A stretch of DNA of 8,003 nucleotides from JBHIBA01 sp046758845 (GCA_046758845.1 JBHIBA010000217.1:1-8003), one strand, 5' to 3'. Counted from the first letter of the stretch, positions 1 through 6,455 are shown. Translations and numbers: made by a program. The notes: generated by a model from the sequence alone, not told the origin.

Positions 1-75
1 CGAAGCCGAGGGAAGCGCCCCCCACAAAAAAGCCGGCACGCAAGTGCCCAAAAAGGCCCCCCAGATCTTTTCTCC
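1..75 (-). repeat. E1: short copy of the dispersed intergenic repeat, downstream of gatC
   Basis: Read on the minus strand, a G6 tract followed by CCTTTTTGGGCACTTGCGTG and CCGG closely matches the start of E4 read on the plus strand (7701-7728). E1 then departs: instead of the 128-bp module seen in E2 and E4 it runs into a T6 tract and a second G6 tract (GTGGGGGGCGC). It is therefore a reduced or truncated copy that keeps only the GGCAC/GTGCC core. Like E4, it lies directly 3' of a gene and is read in that gene's direction. The window edge may cut it, so its full extent is unknown. Confidence 0.7.
26..48 (-). terminator. Probable intrinsic terminator of gatC, inside E1
   Basis: On the minus strand, GGCAC-TTGC-GTGCC forms a 5-bp hairpin (48 to 35), followed by GGC and six T residues (31 to 26). 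It begins 36 bases past the gatC stop. The stem is short and three bases separate it from the T tract, so strength is uncertain. An outer GCC/GGC pairing across the preceding T5 could extend it. Confidence 0.45.
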
Positions 76-83
76 AGTCTTCC

Positions 84-371
84 CTACTCGATGACCTTTG
101 GGACCTTGTAGTGGTCGTGTTCGGCTGATGGGGCGAGGGAGAGGAAATCTTCTTGCGGGAAGGGATGCTGGACCTCGTCTTCGCGAAACACGTTCTGCAT
201 CGCGAGGACCGTGGTGACGGGCTCGACGCCCTCCGTGTCCACCTCGTTCAGCATGTCGATGTACGTCAGGATATTGGTGAGCTGCTCACGGAATCGCTCC
301 AACTCCTCGCCGGAGAATTTCAGCCTCGCCAGATCCGCGACGTGTTCGACTTGCTCTCTCGTCAGCTTCAT
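84..371 (-). CDS. gatC: Asp-tRNA(Asn)/Glu-tRNA(Gln) amidotransferase subunit C
   Basis: GatC is the small subunit of the GatCAB amidotransferase, which converts mischarged Glu-tRNA(Gln) and/or Asp-tRNA(Asn) to the amidated forms in the cytoplasm; it helps fold and hold GatA against GatB. The 95-residue length is typical. Visible family features are the N-terminal helix KLTREQVEHVADLARLKF, the segment FREQLTNILTYIDMLNEVDT (about residues 27-46), GVEPVTTV (48-55), and the late FREDEV that matches the usual R-E-D signature. The ATG at 371 gives the canonical MKLTREQV start; upstream there is only a weak AAAGAG-type ribosome site. The gene follows the helicase gene by 119 bp in the same direction and is followed by repeat E1, so gatA is not immediately adjacent on this side. 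A fragment TATACT at 427-432 could be its own -10. The identification is secure; whether it is co-transcribed with the helicase is open. Confidence 0.96.
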   Translation of the reverse strand: MKLTREQVEHVADLARLKFSGEELERFREQLTNILTYIDMLNEVDTEGVEPVTTVLAMQNVFREDEVQHPFPQEDFLSLAPSAEHDHYKVPKVIE

Positions 372-387
372 CGCTCTTTTTCGGCGA

Positions 388-423
388 CCCAGACTTCTTG
401 CCAGACAGCTTCCCAGACGGCTT
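388..423 (-). repeat. Three tandem 12-bp units upstream of gatC
   Basis: On the minus strand three adjacent 12-mers are AAGCCGTCTGGG, AAGCTGTCTGGC and AAGAAGTCTGGG, sharing AAG-nn-GTCTGG-n. They lie 17 bases before the gatC start in the 119-bp gap after the helicase stop. They could be a transcription-factor array, a slippage product, or a degenerate coding remnant (one frame reads K-x-SG repeats, but it runs into gatC out of frame). Confidence 0.75.
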
Positions 424-426
424 CTT

Positions 427-432
427 AGTATA
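427..432 (-). promoter_or_regulatory. Possible -10 element for gatC
   Basis: TATACT on the minus strand, within GATATACT, differs from TATAAT at one base and lies about 56 bases before the gatC ATG. No recognisable -35 sits 16-18 bp upstream. The same GATATACT octamer occurs upstream of the mutase gene, which is the main reason to list it. Confidence 0.2.
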
Positions 433-490
433 TCGGCTTGGCCGCCTCAGCCGCCAGTCCGTCTCCCGCACGTCCAGACGCCATCAGGAC

Positions 491-2743
491 TCAACCAGCC
501 TCTCGCATCGGGGCGTACTTGACCATGAGCCGCTTGGTACCTCCGGCGAACCGGACGACCACCCGCAGCTCGTCGCCCGACCCCACTCGGTCAACGATCC
601 TCCCCGGCCCGAAATGGTCGTGAACCACCCGCGCGCCCACCGCCCAATGTCCCGGCGGTTCCCCTCGCCCGGGGGGCACTGCCGCGGCCCGTGGCGAACG
701 CTCGCCCCGCCGGCTTCGGGTGCGGGGCAGACCAACTGCCGCGCCATGTCCCTCCCCCTCGCGGATCAGGACGTCATCGGGAATCTCCGAGAGGAAGATC
801 GATTCGGGGTTCATCCGGGTCTGGCCGTTCAGCGTCCGCGTGACGGCACGGGTCAAGAACAGCCGGTCCTTGGCGCGGGTCATGCCGACGTAAAAGAGCC
901 GGCGCTCTTCTTCGACGTCCCCGTCGGCTCCCCGGAGGGATTGGGTGTGCGGGATCAGGCCATCCTCCACACCCGTGAGAAAGACCGTGTCGAACTCCAA
1001 TCCCTTCGCGGCGTGAAGGGTCATGAGAAGGACCTGGCCGTCCCCTTCGTCATTCAGGGTGTCCTGATCGGAAAGCAGGGCGGTCTCGCTCAGATAATCC
1101 CAAAGCTTCGGCTCCTCGCCCTGCGCATCGAGCCAGCGGGACTGTAGTTCCTCCACCGAGCGAAGGTATTCCTCAACGACTGCATACCTGCCCGCACGCC
1201 GGCAGGATTCCCCGTATCCCGTCCGCTCTAGAACGGCTTCCAACAAATCCCCAACCGACAGGCGTCCGGCCTCAGCGGCCAGCCCCTGCATCAGCGTGTG
1301 GAAGGCCGCGAGCCGGTTTCTCACCGCGCCGTCAAAGTTTTTCTCCGACTCCGTGATGACCTGCCAAAGGGATTTGCCGTCCTGCTTTGCCAGGTCCTTC
1401 AATCGCGCCAGGGTGGTTGCGCCGATTCCCCGCGCGGGCACGTTGAGGATGCGCAACAATGCGTCGTCGGCCCTCGGGTTGGCCAGGATTTTCAGGTATC
1501 CGATCAGGTCCTTCACTTCCTTCCGGTCGAAGAACCGAAGCCCGGCGACCACGCGGTGGGGGATCCGGCGCCGGCGGAAGGTTTCCTCGAAGGGACGGCT
1601 CTGGGCATGGGTGCGGAAGAAAACCGCCGGCCGCGCGCGCCCCTGCGAATTTCCGCTTCCGGCCTTCGCCATCGACAGGATCTTGGCGGCAACGTATTCG
1701 GCCTCGGCGGTTTCATCCGGAGCCATGAACAGGGTGAGCTTCTCTCCCCTCTCGCGCGTGGGGACGAGAGACTTGCCGCGCCTTCGGCGGTTGCGGGAGA
1801 TGACCCCGGCGGCTCCCCGCAGGATGGCGGCCGAGGACCGGAAGTTCTCCTCCAGACGGGTCACCCTCGCTCCCGGATATTCCCGCTCGAATCGAAGGAT
1901 TCCCTCCACCTCCGCCCCCCGCCAATGATAAATGCTCTGGTCCTCATCGCCCACCACGCAGAGGTTCTCCCCGTCTCCCGCGAGGAGTTTGAGGAGGCGG
2001 TGCTGGGCGCCGTTGGTGTCCTGGTACTCATCCACCAAGATCTGGCGGAAGCGGGATCGATAAGACTTGAGGAGGTCCGGCTCCTGTTCAAGGAGCCGAA
2101 TGGTCAATAGGAGCAAGTCGTCGAAATCGACGGCGTTCGACTCGCGCAGACGCCGCTGATAAGCCGGATAGGCCCGGCGGGCCTGGGCGTCCAGGCCGAA
2201 ATCCAGTCCCTCGAAATCTTCCGGTCCAAGGCCCCGGTTCTTAGATCTTCGGATGGCCGAGCGGAGGGCCCGCGGGGGATACAGCTCCCGGTTGATCGCC
2301 AGGTCGGACGCCACGGCGGTGATGGCCGCCAGGCTGTCGGCGTCGTCATAAATGGTGAAATCGGGGGAAAGTCCGACGGCCGCGCCGTCCTTGCGGAGGA
2401 TCCGCACGCAGGCGGAGTGAAAAGTCGAGATCCAGGGGTGCCGGCCGAGACTCGGGCCGAACTTCGGGGATGGGGCCGCGGGGCGGGCGTCCTCTTGATC
2501 TTCCGTCTGACGCAAGAGCAGCCGGGCGGCGCGCTCGCGCATCTCGCCGGCCGCTTTGTTCGTGAAAGTGAGGGCGAGGATCTCTCCCGCCCCGGCCAGC
2601 CCGGCCGAGATGAGGTGGGCGATGCGCCGGCTCACCACGCGGGTCTTTCCCGAACCCGCCCCGGCAAGGACGAGTAGGGGGGAACCCTGGTGCAGGACGG
2701 CCTCTTTCTGGCTGGCCGTCAGATCCTGAAGATAAACACTCAC
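491..2743 (-). CDS. pcrA: UvrD/PcrA-type superfamily 1A DNA helicase
   Basis: An ATP-dependent 3'-5' DNA helicase of the Rep/UvrD/PcrA group, acting in nucleotide-excision repair, mismatch repair and clearing of replication obstacles. From the chosen start the protein has 750 residues, normal for PcrA. Motifs in order: Q motif LTASQKEAV (8-16), Walker A AGAGSGKT (27-34), Ia LTFTNKAAGEM (58-68), STFHS (106-110), VDFDDLL (205-211), Walker B LVDEYQDT (236-243), III GDEDQSIYHWRGA (265-277), IV LEENFRS (297-303), V TLHAAKGLEFD (575-585), VI RLFYVGMTRAKDRL (615-628), and a C-terminal Tudor-like PcrA domain (about 701-745, VGARVVHDHFGPGRI). The reading frame is open 32 codons further upstream, but that stretch lies inside the beta-helix gene and has no family similarity. 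The GTG at 2743 makes a GTGA overlap with that gene's stop and places the Q motif at residue 8. UvrD versus PcrA naming is not separable by eye; the C-terminal domain favours PcrA. Confidence 0.95.
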   Translation of the reverse strand: MSVYLQDLTASQKEAVLHQGSPLLVLAGAGSGKTRVVSRRIAHLISAGLAGAGEILALTFTNKAAGEMRERAARLLLRQTEDQEDARPAAPSPKFGPSLGRHPWISTFHSACVRILRKDGAAVGLSPDFTIYDDADSLAAITAVASDLAINRELYPPRALRSAIRRSKNRGLGPEDFEGLDFGLDAQARRAYPAYQRRLRESNAVDFDDLLLLTIRLLEQEPDLLKSYRSRFRQILVDEYQDTNGAQHRLLKLLAGDGENLCVVGDEDQSIYHWRGAEVEGILRFEREYPGARVTRLEENFRSSAAILRGAAGVISRNRRRRGKSLVPTRERGEKLTLFMAPDETAEAEYVAAKILSMAKAGSGNSQGRARPAVFFRTHAQSRPFEETFRRRRIPHRVVAGLRFFDRKEVKDLIGYLKILANPRADDALLRILNVPARGIGATTLARLKDLAKQDGKSLWQVITESEKNFDGAVRNRLAAFHTLMQGLAAEAGRLSVGDLLEAVLERTGYGESCRRAGRYAVVEEYLRSVEELQSRWLDAQGEEPKLWDYLSETALLSDQDTLNDEGDGQVLLMTLHAAKGLEFDTVFLTGVEDGLIPHTQSLRGADGDVEEERRLFYVGMTRAKDRLFLTRAVTRTLNGQTRMNPESIFLSEIPDDVLIREGEGHGAAVGLPRTRSRRGERSPRAAAVPPGRGEPPGHWAVGARVVHDHFGPGRIVDRVGSGDELRVVVRFAGGTKRLMVKYAPMREAG

Positions 2744-3519
2744 GTCCTGGGCGTCACGTCCATCTCCCTCGATTGGGGACGGATGATGGAGTCCGCCGGG
2801 TAAAAACCTTTGCGGACCGTGGTGGTCGAGTAGATCCACGTGCGAGGTCCCACGAGGGTTCCTGGGGAGGTGACCGCGTTACAGCCGATTTCCACACTGT
2901 CGCCCAGGATGGCGCCCAGCTTGCGAAGGCCCGTATCGACTGTCTCCTCTCCCTGTCCGAGAACGATGGAGTGCTTCACGCGGCCCGTCCTTTGCTGCGG
3001 CGTGCGGAGTTCTAAGTTCGCCAGCTTCGTTCCCGCGCCGAGGTTGACGTGACGGCCCAGGAGGCTGTCACCCACGTAGGCGAAGTGCCCCGCCTCGGCG
3101 CCTTTGAAGAAGACGGAGTTTTTGACCTCTGTGACGTGGCCGACCACGGCGTCCTCCGCCACGATCACCCCGCCCCGCAGGTAGGCTCCCTGGCGGATTT
3201 GCGCGTTCTCGCCGATCAGAGCGCCCGCCTTGATCAAAACGCCGGGTTCCACGACCGCCCCGGATCGGATCAGGATTCTCAGTCCCGGAAGGAAGAAGTC
3301 TTCTTTTAGTTCGACGGGAGCGTCCGCTGTGATCATCCCCTCGCGGACGGTGATACCGGCGGGGATGGCATCAGAAACAATCGGGGTTTCCGCAAGGACT
3401 TCATCCATGTATTTCGAGACGCGCGGAATCCCCTCCCACACCCATTGGGTGCCTCGGAAGAGTCCCGTGACCCAGGGGTCGTCGTCCCCGGGAAAATAGA
3501 ACTCGCGTCCCGTTTCCAT
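2740..3519 (-). CDS. GlmU-like left-handed beta-helix acyltransferase family protein
   Basis: A 259-residue protein with a non-catalytic-looking N-terminal segment (about 1-60, with DDDPWVTGLFRGTQWVWEGI) followed by hexapeptide repeats (about 70-245) of the left-handed beta-helix fold, such as IRSGAVVEPGVLIKAGALIG. It resembles the acetyltransferase half of GlmU: GHVTEVKNSVF (127-137) parallels the GlmU NFVEVK strand, AGHFAYVGDS (143-152) carries the His (145) at the position of the GlmU catalytic His, and NLGAGTKLANL (159-169) parallels its NIGAGT segment. The uridylyltransferase domain of GlmU is absent. Such stand-alone proteins are often labelled glucosamine-1-phosphate acetyltransferase or UDP-GlcNAc diphosphorylase without proof. 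The ATG at 3519 has GGAGG five bases ahead; an ATG at 3531 has no such site. It overlaps the helicase start by 4 bp, and a GlmM-like gene lies upstream on the same strand beyond E2. Confidence 0.85.
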   Translation of the reverse strand: METGREFYFPGDDDPWVTGLFRGTQWVWEGIPRVSKYMDEVLAETPIVSDAIPAGITVREGMITADAPVELKEDFFLPGLRILIRSGAVVEPGVLIKAGALIGENAQIRQGAYLRGGVIVAEDAVVGHVTEVKNSVFFKGAEAGHFAYVGDSLLGRHVNLGAGTKLANLELRTPQQRTGRVKHSIVLGQGEETVDTGLRKLGAILGDSVEIGCNAVTSPGTLVGPRTWIYSTTTVRKGFYPADSIIRPQSREMDVTPRT

Positions 3520-3524
3520 CTGAT

Positions 3525-3529
3525 CCTCC
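3525..3529 (-). promoter_or_regulatory. Ribosome-binding site that decides the beta-helix gene start
   Basis: GGAGG on the minus strand lies five bases before the ATG at 3519. It overlaps the last base of an in-frame ATG at 3531, which is therefore probably not the start. Confidence 0.7.
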
Positions 3530-3537
3530 ATGCGGGC

Positions 3538-3566
3538 ATCTTACAGACGGGTCGGCCTTCTATCAA
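3538..3566 (-). promoter_or_regulatory. Probable sigma-70-type promoter for the beta-helix/helicase operon
   Basis: On the minus strand TTGATA (3566-3561, one mismatch to TTGACA) is followed after exactly 17 bp by TAAGAT (3543-3538, two mismatches to TATAAT). The predicted transcript start near 3531 would leave a very short leader holding the GGAGG site and then the ATG at 3519. The promoter lies outside repeat E2, between it and the gene. Confidence 0.5.
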
Positions 3567-3759
3567 AGACTCGCGTTGTCTTGTGCGGGGGGCGCTTTCG
3601 GGCACTGGCGCGCCGGCCGGACTGCGGTTGGAGCCATGTCTGCTCAAGCCGAGCGTCTTTGGCGCACACCTTCCGAGAGATGATTTACCAGGCACGCAAG
3701 TGCGGAAACCTGACGCTGTGCGTCCGCCCCCCCACGCCCCCCAGCAAAACTTTCGTTTC

Positions 3760-3797
3760 GCGATAGAGTGCCGCCCTGAAGGGCCGCACTCTGTCGC
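3760..3797. other. E2 hairpin B
   Basis: The arms at 3760-3777 and 3780-3797 pair at 16 of 18 positions, with one further G-U-type pair, closing on a UGAA-like turn. The basal GCGA is shared with E3 and E4, but the upper stem sequence differs from both while remaining paired. Confidence 0.8.
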
Positions 3798-3811
3798 CTG
3801 AAACTGGCCCG

Positions 3812-3858
3812 TTGCCCGAATGCGGGAGCCTTGCGCAGCAAGGCGCGCATTCGGGCAA
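3812..3858. other. E2 hairpin C
   Basis: The outer arms TTGCCCGAATGCG (3812-3824) and CGCATTCGGGCAA (3846-3858) pair perfectly. An inner CCTTGC/GCAAGG stem (3829-3834, 3838-3843) caps it with a GCA loop. A small asymmetric internal loop separates the two stems; the E3 counterpart lacks this loop. Confidence 0.8.
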
Positions 3859-3921
3859 ACACAGCAGCCATCGCAAGGTTCCAGACAACCGGCCCACCCA
3901 ACCCCATGTTCAATCCAAGCA

Positions 3922-3945
3922 GGCCCGGCCACGCAGTGCCGGGCC
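3922..3945. other. E2 hairpin D
   Basis: GGCCCGG pairs with CCGGGCC. After a bulged C (3929), CAC pairs with GTG around a GCA loop. The E3 version has the same bulged C but CAT/ATG in place of CAC/GTG, a compensatory change. Confidence 0.7.
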
Positions 3946-3966
3946 GTCAAAAGTTTTTCGGGGGGT

Positions 3967-4000
3967 CCAGGGGGGCGGTTTTACAAAAATGCCCCCCTGG
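3967..4000. other. E2 right terminal palindrome
   Basis: CCAGGGGGGC (3967-3976) and GCCCCCCTGG (3991-4000) form a perfect 10-bp stem around a 14-base T/A-rich loop. It ends 26 bases from the mutase stop codon. On the mutase's strand no T tract follows the stem, so it is not a standard intrinsic terminator. Confidence 0.75.
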
Positions 4001-4026
4001 CCTGGGAATTCGGGCTTTCATCCCAT

Positions 4027-6147
4027 CTACCCGCCCAGGATTTCCATCGCATACCAGCGGCCAAGCTCCGTCGCGACCAATAGCTCGCCTTCCCGCCGGA
4101 CGAAGCCCTGGCGCTCCATCTCTTTCAGAAGCCGCCCGGCCTCGACCTCGCCTTCGATCAGGGCTTCGGCCCCCTCCGGCCTCATCTTCCCCTCGATGAG
4201 CGTCGCCAGGAGCGTCGCCTCAGCCACCCGATAAGGATGCCCTTCGCGCTTGAGATCCAGCAGGGCCTTCAGCGCCGCATCGGCCACCGCGTCCAGGGCC
4301 TTCGCCTCCTCCGCGCTTCCCTGGACCGTCACGCCGGTGCGCTCCTCTGTGCCGGAGTTCCGGACGAAAACGCCCGCCCGCTGGATCCCTGCGGGGTCAT
4401 CCAGGGCAAGATACAGCATGCCGGGCTCTTCGGAAACCTGCATTCGCCTCGTCCGGTACCTTGGACCGAAGTTCAACTCGCAGGCCCGCCAAAGGAGGGC
4501 TTCCATCCCCCGCCAAGTGTGCGTCCCCGGAGCGAAACGGGCGCGGTCCGTATAGAAGGCGTAACAGGTCCTCCGGTGCCCCGCCTCAAATGGACGGCAA
4601 ACCGTACCGATCCACTCCTTCGGGGTTTTCCCGATGGCCAGGCGGCGCACCGCGACGAAGGCATTGACGGCCGCCTTCAAGCCGTTGCCGGCGAAGACGG
4701 GAAAAAGGTTGGGCTGCGAAATCCCTCGTCCCCCGGCGGGCTGCGCTCGCCCTAAAGTCACGTGATGCCCGGACGCCTCGCTGCCGACGGCGAAGGGGAT
4801 TCTTCCCGGAGAGAAAAGGGATTCTTTCGGCACCGGGCTGACGGCTCGGCAAAACTCACCGAGACCTCGGGCATCTCCTTCCCCTGTCTCCAGGGTTTCC
4901 AGGGTTCCTCTCAACTCGTGGCTCAACACACGCGAGTCCTCGGCGATGGCTCGCGCGCACGATAGCCCAGCCCGCCAAAGGAGCCACTTGTCTCCGACGG
5001 CCGTCAAAACGGGCCGAAACCCCAGTCGAGCGGCCGCGGTTGCCGCAGCCAGGTCGCTGTCCACGGTATTGACGTAGAGGGAGCCCCGGTGTGCTCGGGA
5101 CGTCGCTTCGGGATTCGCCCCGGCAAGAAAGCGCGCCAGGTGAAGGCCGACCTTGTCTCCGTCGAGAACCGCGAGGCCGTCGCGGAACGGGTCGTAGACG
5201 AGAAGGAGGCACCGGTCTCCATCCCCGTCGAAGACGGCGGCTGCGGCCCATGATTTTCCGGAGCGGAGCTCGCCCCGGTGATCGAGAGCCAAACCTAGGA
5301 GCGCCGCCACGCCCGCGTGGCCCGAAAGGTCCCGCCCCGAATTGCTCACGCACCGGCGGTCCACCCACTCGACCTGCTCCAGCTCCACGACCCCCCCGCC
5401 CTGATTCACAGGGGCGCCAGGACCGTTCACCTGGACCAGTTCGCGCACGCCCAGCCGGTGAAACGTGTCACAGGCGAGATCGGCCAGGCTGCCGCCCGCG
5501 GCGTCTACGACCAAGATAAGGTCAGAGAGCGGGTTGGAGGCTGTCTCTATCCCTTCTTCACCGGGGGTTTGTAACCAGGAGTTGTATGGGTCGCACGAGT
5601 ACTCCGCGAACAACTCCCGTGCCCTGACCTCCCAGTTCACAACGTCCCCCTCGGGTCCGGCGGGATTTTTTCCCCTGCGCGCGCCCAACTCGCAGACCCG
5701 CCGGGTCAGACGGACTTCATCCACGGGATAGAGCTTCGTCGCCAGGGGCCCGAGGAAGGCCTTCAGACCGTTTTGGTTCTGGGGATTGTGAGAGGCGGTC
5801 ACCATGATCCCAGCGTTCGCAGCCCTTTGAACCATGGCCAGGGGCACGGCGGGCGTCGGGACTTCTCCGAGGACGACGGCCTTTCGGGCGGACCCCCGAA
5901 CGCCTCGGACGACAGCCCCTGTAAACGTCCCTTCCCGGTCGCGGGGGTCCCAACCCACGACGACCTCATCGCCCGGCGTTGTCTCCTCTTCCGCAAAGGC
6001 CCTCGCGTACACCTCCGCGAAGGAGGGCGTGAGACGTTCCGTCCGCAGGAACGCCCCCACCGGGTCGCTGCGGCTTTCTTCATCGTCGGCAACGACGACC
6101 CCTCGGATGCCATCGGTTCCCTGAAGCCGGTCGGGTCTAGTCCTCAC
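4027..6147 (-). CDS. Long GlmM-like phosphohexomutase with C-terminal extension
   Basis: A member of the alpha-D-phosphohexomutase superfamily (phosphoglucosamine, phosphomannose and phosphoglucose mutases), which moves phosphate between C1 and C6 of a hexose through a phosphoserine. All four active-site elements are present: N-terminal QGTDGIRG (9-16, as in GlmM), TASHNP with the catalytic Ser119 (117-122), metal-binding DGDGDR (307-312), sugar-binding SEASGHH (456-462), and the phosphate loop RNSGTEE (596-602). At 706 residues it is far longer than the usual 440-470. The excess lies in insertions (around 150-200, 255-300 and 405-450) and in a C-terminal segment (about 635-706) that reads like a winged helix. 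The start is GTG at 6147, with AGGGAG eight bases upstream; an ATG eight bases before it is out of frame and stops at once. Repeats E3 and E2 flank the gene. GlmM is the likeliest role, given the GlmU-like neighbour, but the sugar is not provable here. Confidence 0.9.
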   Translation of the reverse strand: MRTRPDRLQGTDGIRGVVVADDEESRSDPVGAFLRTERLTPSFAEVYARAFAEEETTPGDEVVVGWDPRDREGTFTGAVVRGVRGSARKAVVLGEVPTPAVPLAMVQRAANAGIMVTASHNPQNQNGLKAFLGPLATKLYPVDEVRLTRRVCELGARRGKNPAGPEGDVVNWEVRARELFAEYSCDPYNSWLQTPGEEGIETASNPLSDLILVVDAAGGSLADLACDTFHRLGVRELVQVNGPGAPVNQGGGVVELEQVEWVDRRCVSNSGRDLSGHAGVAALLGLALDHRGELRSGKSWAAAAVFDGDGDRCLLLVYDPFRDGLAVLDGDKVGLHLARFLAGANPEATSRAHRGSLYVNTVDSDLAAATAAARLGFRPVLTAVGDKWLLWRAGLSCARAIAEDSRVLSHELRGTLETLETGEGDARGLGEFCRAVSPVPKESLFSPGRIPFAVGSEASGHHVTLGRAQPAGGRGISQPNLFPVFAGNGLKAAVNAFVAVRRLAIGKTPKEWIGTVCRPFEAGHRRTCYAFYTDRARFAPGTHTWRGMEALLWRACELNFGPRYRTRRMQVSEEPGMLYLALDDPAGIQRAGVFVRNSGTEERTGVTVQGSAEEAKALDAVADAALKALLDLKREGHPYRVAEATLLATLIEGKMRPEGAEALIEGEVEAGRLLKEMERQGFVRREGELLVATELGRWYAMEILGG

Positions 6148-6155
6148 GCGCCCAT

Positions 6156-6179
6156 CTCCCTAAGCTGCACCCAAGTATA
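6156..6179 (-). promoter_or_regulatory. Ribosome-binding site and possible -10 of the mutase gene
   Basis: On the minus strand AGGGAG (6161-6156) lies eight bases before the GTG start, a good ribosome site. TATACT (6179-6174), within GATATACT, is a plausible -10 about 26 bases before the start. No good -35 is seen at 17 bp, where the sequence approaches the edge of repeat E3. Confidence 0.4.
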
Positions 6180-6259
6180 TCCCGTGTTGATGTGGGTTTT
6201 ATGCGGGGGGCGCTTTTTGTAAGGCGCCCCCCCGCACCCCCCAGCAAAACTTTTGTTTC

Positions 6260-6294
6260 GCGAAAGGTGCGGCCCCTTTGGCCGCCCCTTTCGC
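6260..6294. other. E3 hairpin B
   Basis: GCGAAAGGTGCGGCC (6260-6274) and GGCCGCCCCTTTCGC (6280-6294) pair at 14 of 15 positions around a CCTTT-type loop, followed by A6 on the plus strand. The position matches hairpin B of E2 and E4, with a different stem sequence. Confidence 0.8.
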
Positions 6295-6309
6295 AAAAAA
6301 CTGGCTCGT

Positions 6310-6352
6310 TGGCCGAATGCGCGCCTTACTTCGTAAGGCGCGCATTCGGCCA
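6310..6352. other. E3 hairpin C, perfect 20-bp stem
   Basis: The arms at 6310-6329 and 6333-6352 pair without mismatch around a TTC loop. The outer GGCC/GGCC replaces GCCC/GGGC of E2, and the inner CCTTAC/GTAAGG replaces CCTTGC/GCAAGG: paired changes on both arms. Confidence 0.85.
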
Positions 6353-6417
6353 GAGAAGGAAACCAACAACAGGCGTCAGACCCCCGGCCCAGCCAAATCC
6401 ACACCCAACCAAAAGCA

Positions 6418-6455
6418 GGCCCGGCCATGAGGGTCATCGACCCGAATGCCGGGCC
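6418..6455. other. E3 hairpin D with bulged C and tandem G-A step
   Basis: GGCCCGG/CCGGGCC is followed by a bulged C (6425), CAT/ATG, a symmetric GA/GA internal loop (6429-6430, 6444-6445), and GGGTC/GACCC closed by ATC. The E2 copy has only a GCA loop above its CAC/GTG step, so the upper stem is extra here. Confidence 0.7.

Larger units (their letters stand above)
3584..4000 (+). repeat. E2: full-length copy of the dispersed repeat, with inserted module A
   Basis: This 417-bp copy fills most of the gap between the mutase stop and the beta-helix start. Its left end is TGCGGGGGGCGC (3584-3595). Next comes module A (3600-3728), about 129 bp and nearly the same as 7712-7839 in E4. A C7-ACG-C6 tract and CAAAACTTTCG core (about 3727-3754) complete the left terminus. 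Three hairpins follow (3760-3797, 3812-3858, 3922-3945). The right terminus begins with CAAAAGTTTT (3948-3957) and ends in the palindrome 3967-4000. The two termini are inverted relative to each other, which fits a MITE-like element. No open frame in it is convincing, and no clear target-site duplication flanks it. Confidence 0.85.

Noticed and set aside
286..471. Minus-strand open frame reading K-x-SG repeats across the 12-bp tandem repeat
   Set aside because: Two thirds of it lie in gatC in another frame; it starts with GTG without a ribosome site, and its composition follows from the tandem repeat.
398..1147. 249-codon plus-strand open frame opposite the helicase gene
   Set aside because: It is a GC-rich shadow frame of a clear PcrA-type gene and shows no domain of its own.
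2743..2839. Upstream extension of the helicase to the ATG at 2839
   Set aside because: The extra 32 residues overlap the conserved beta-helix gene and lack similarity to the family; the GTG at 2743 gives the usual N-terminus.
3584..4000. CRISPR array or integron attC site
   Set aside because: There are no regular short repeats with unique spacers, and the attC core sequences and an integrase are absent.
6260..6300. Hairpin B of E3 as an intrinsic terminator
   Set aside because: On the plus strand it is followed by A6, and on the minus strand the T6 lies before the stem, so neither direction has the stem-then-T order.
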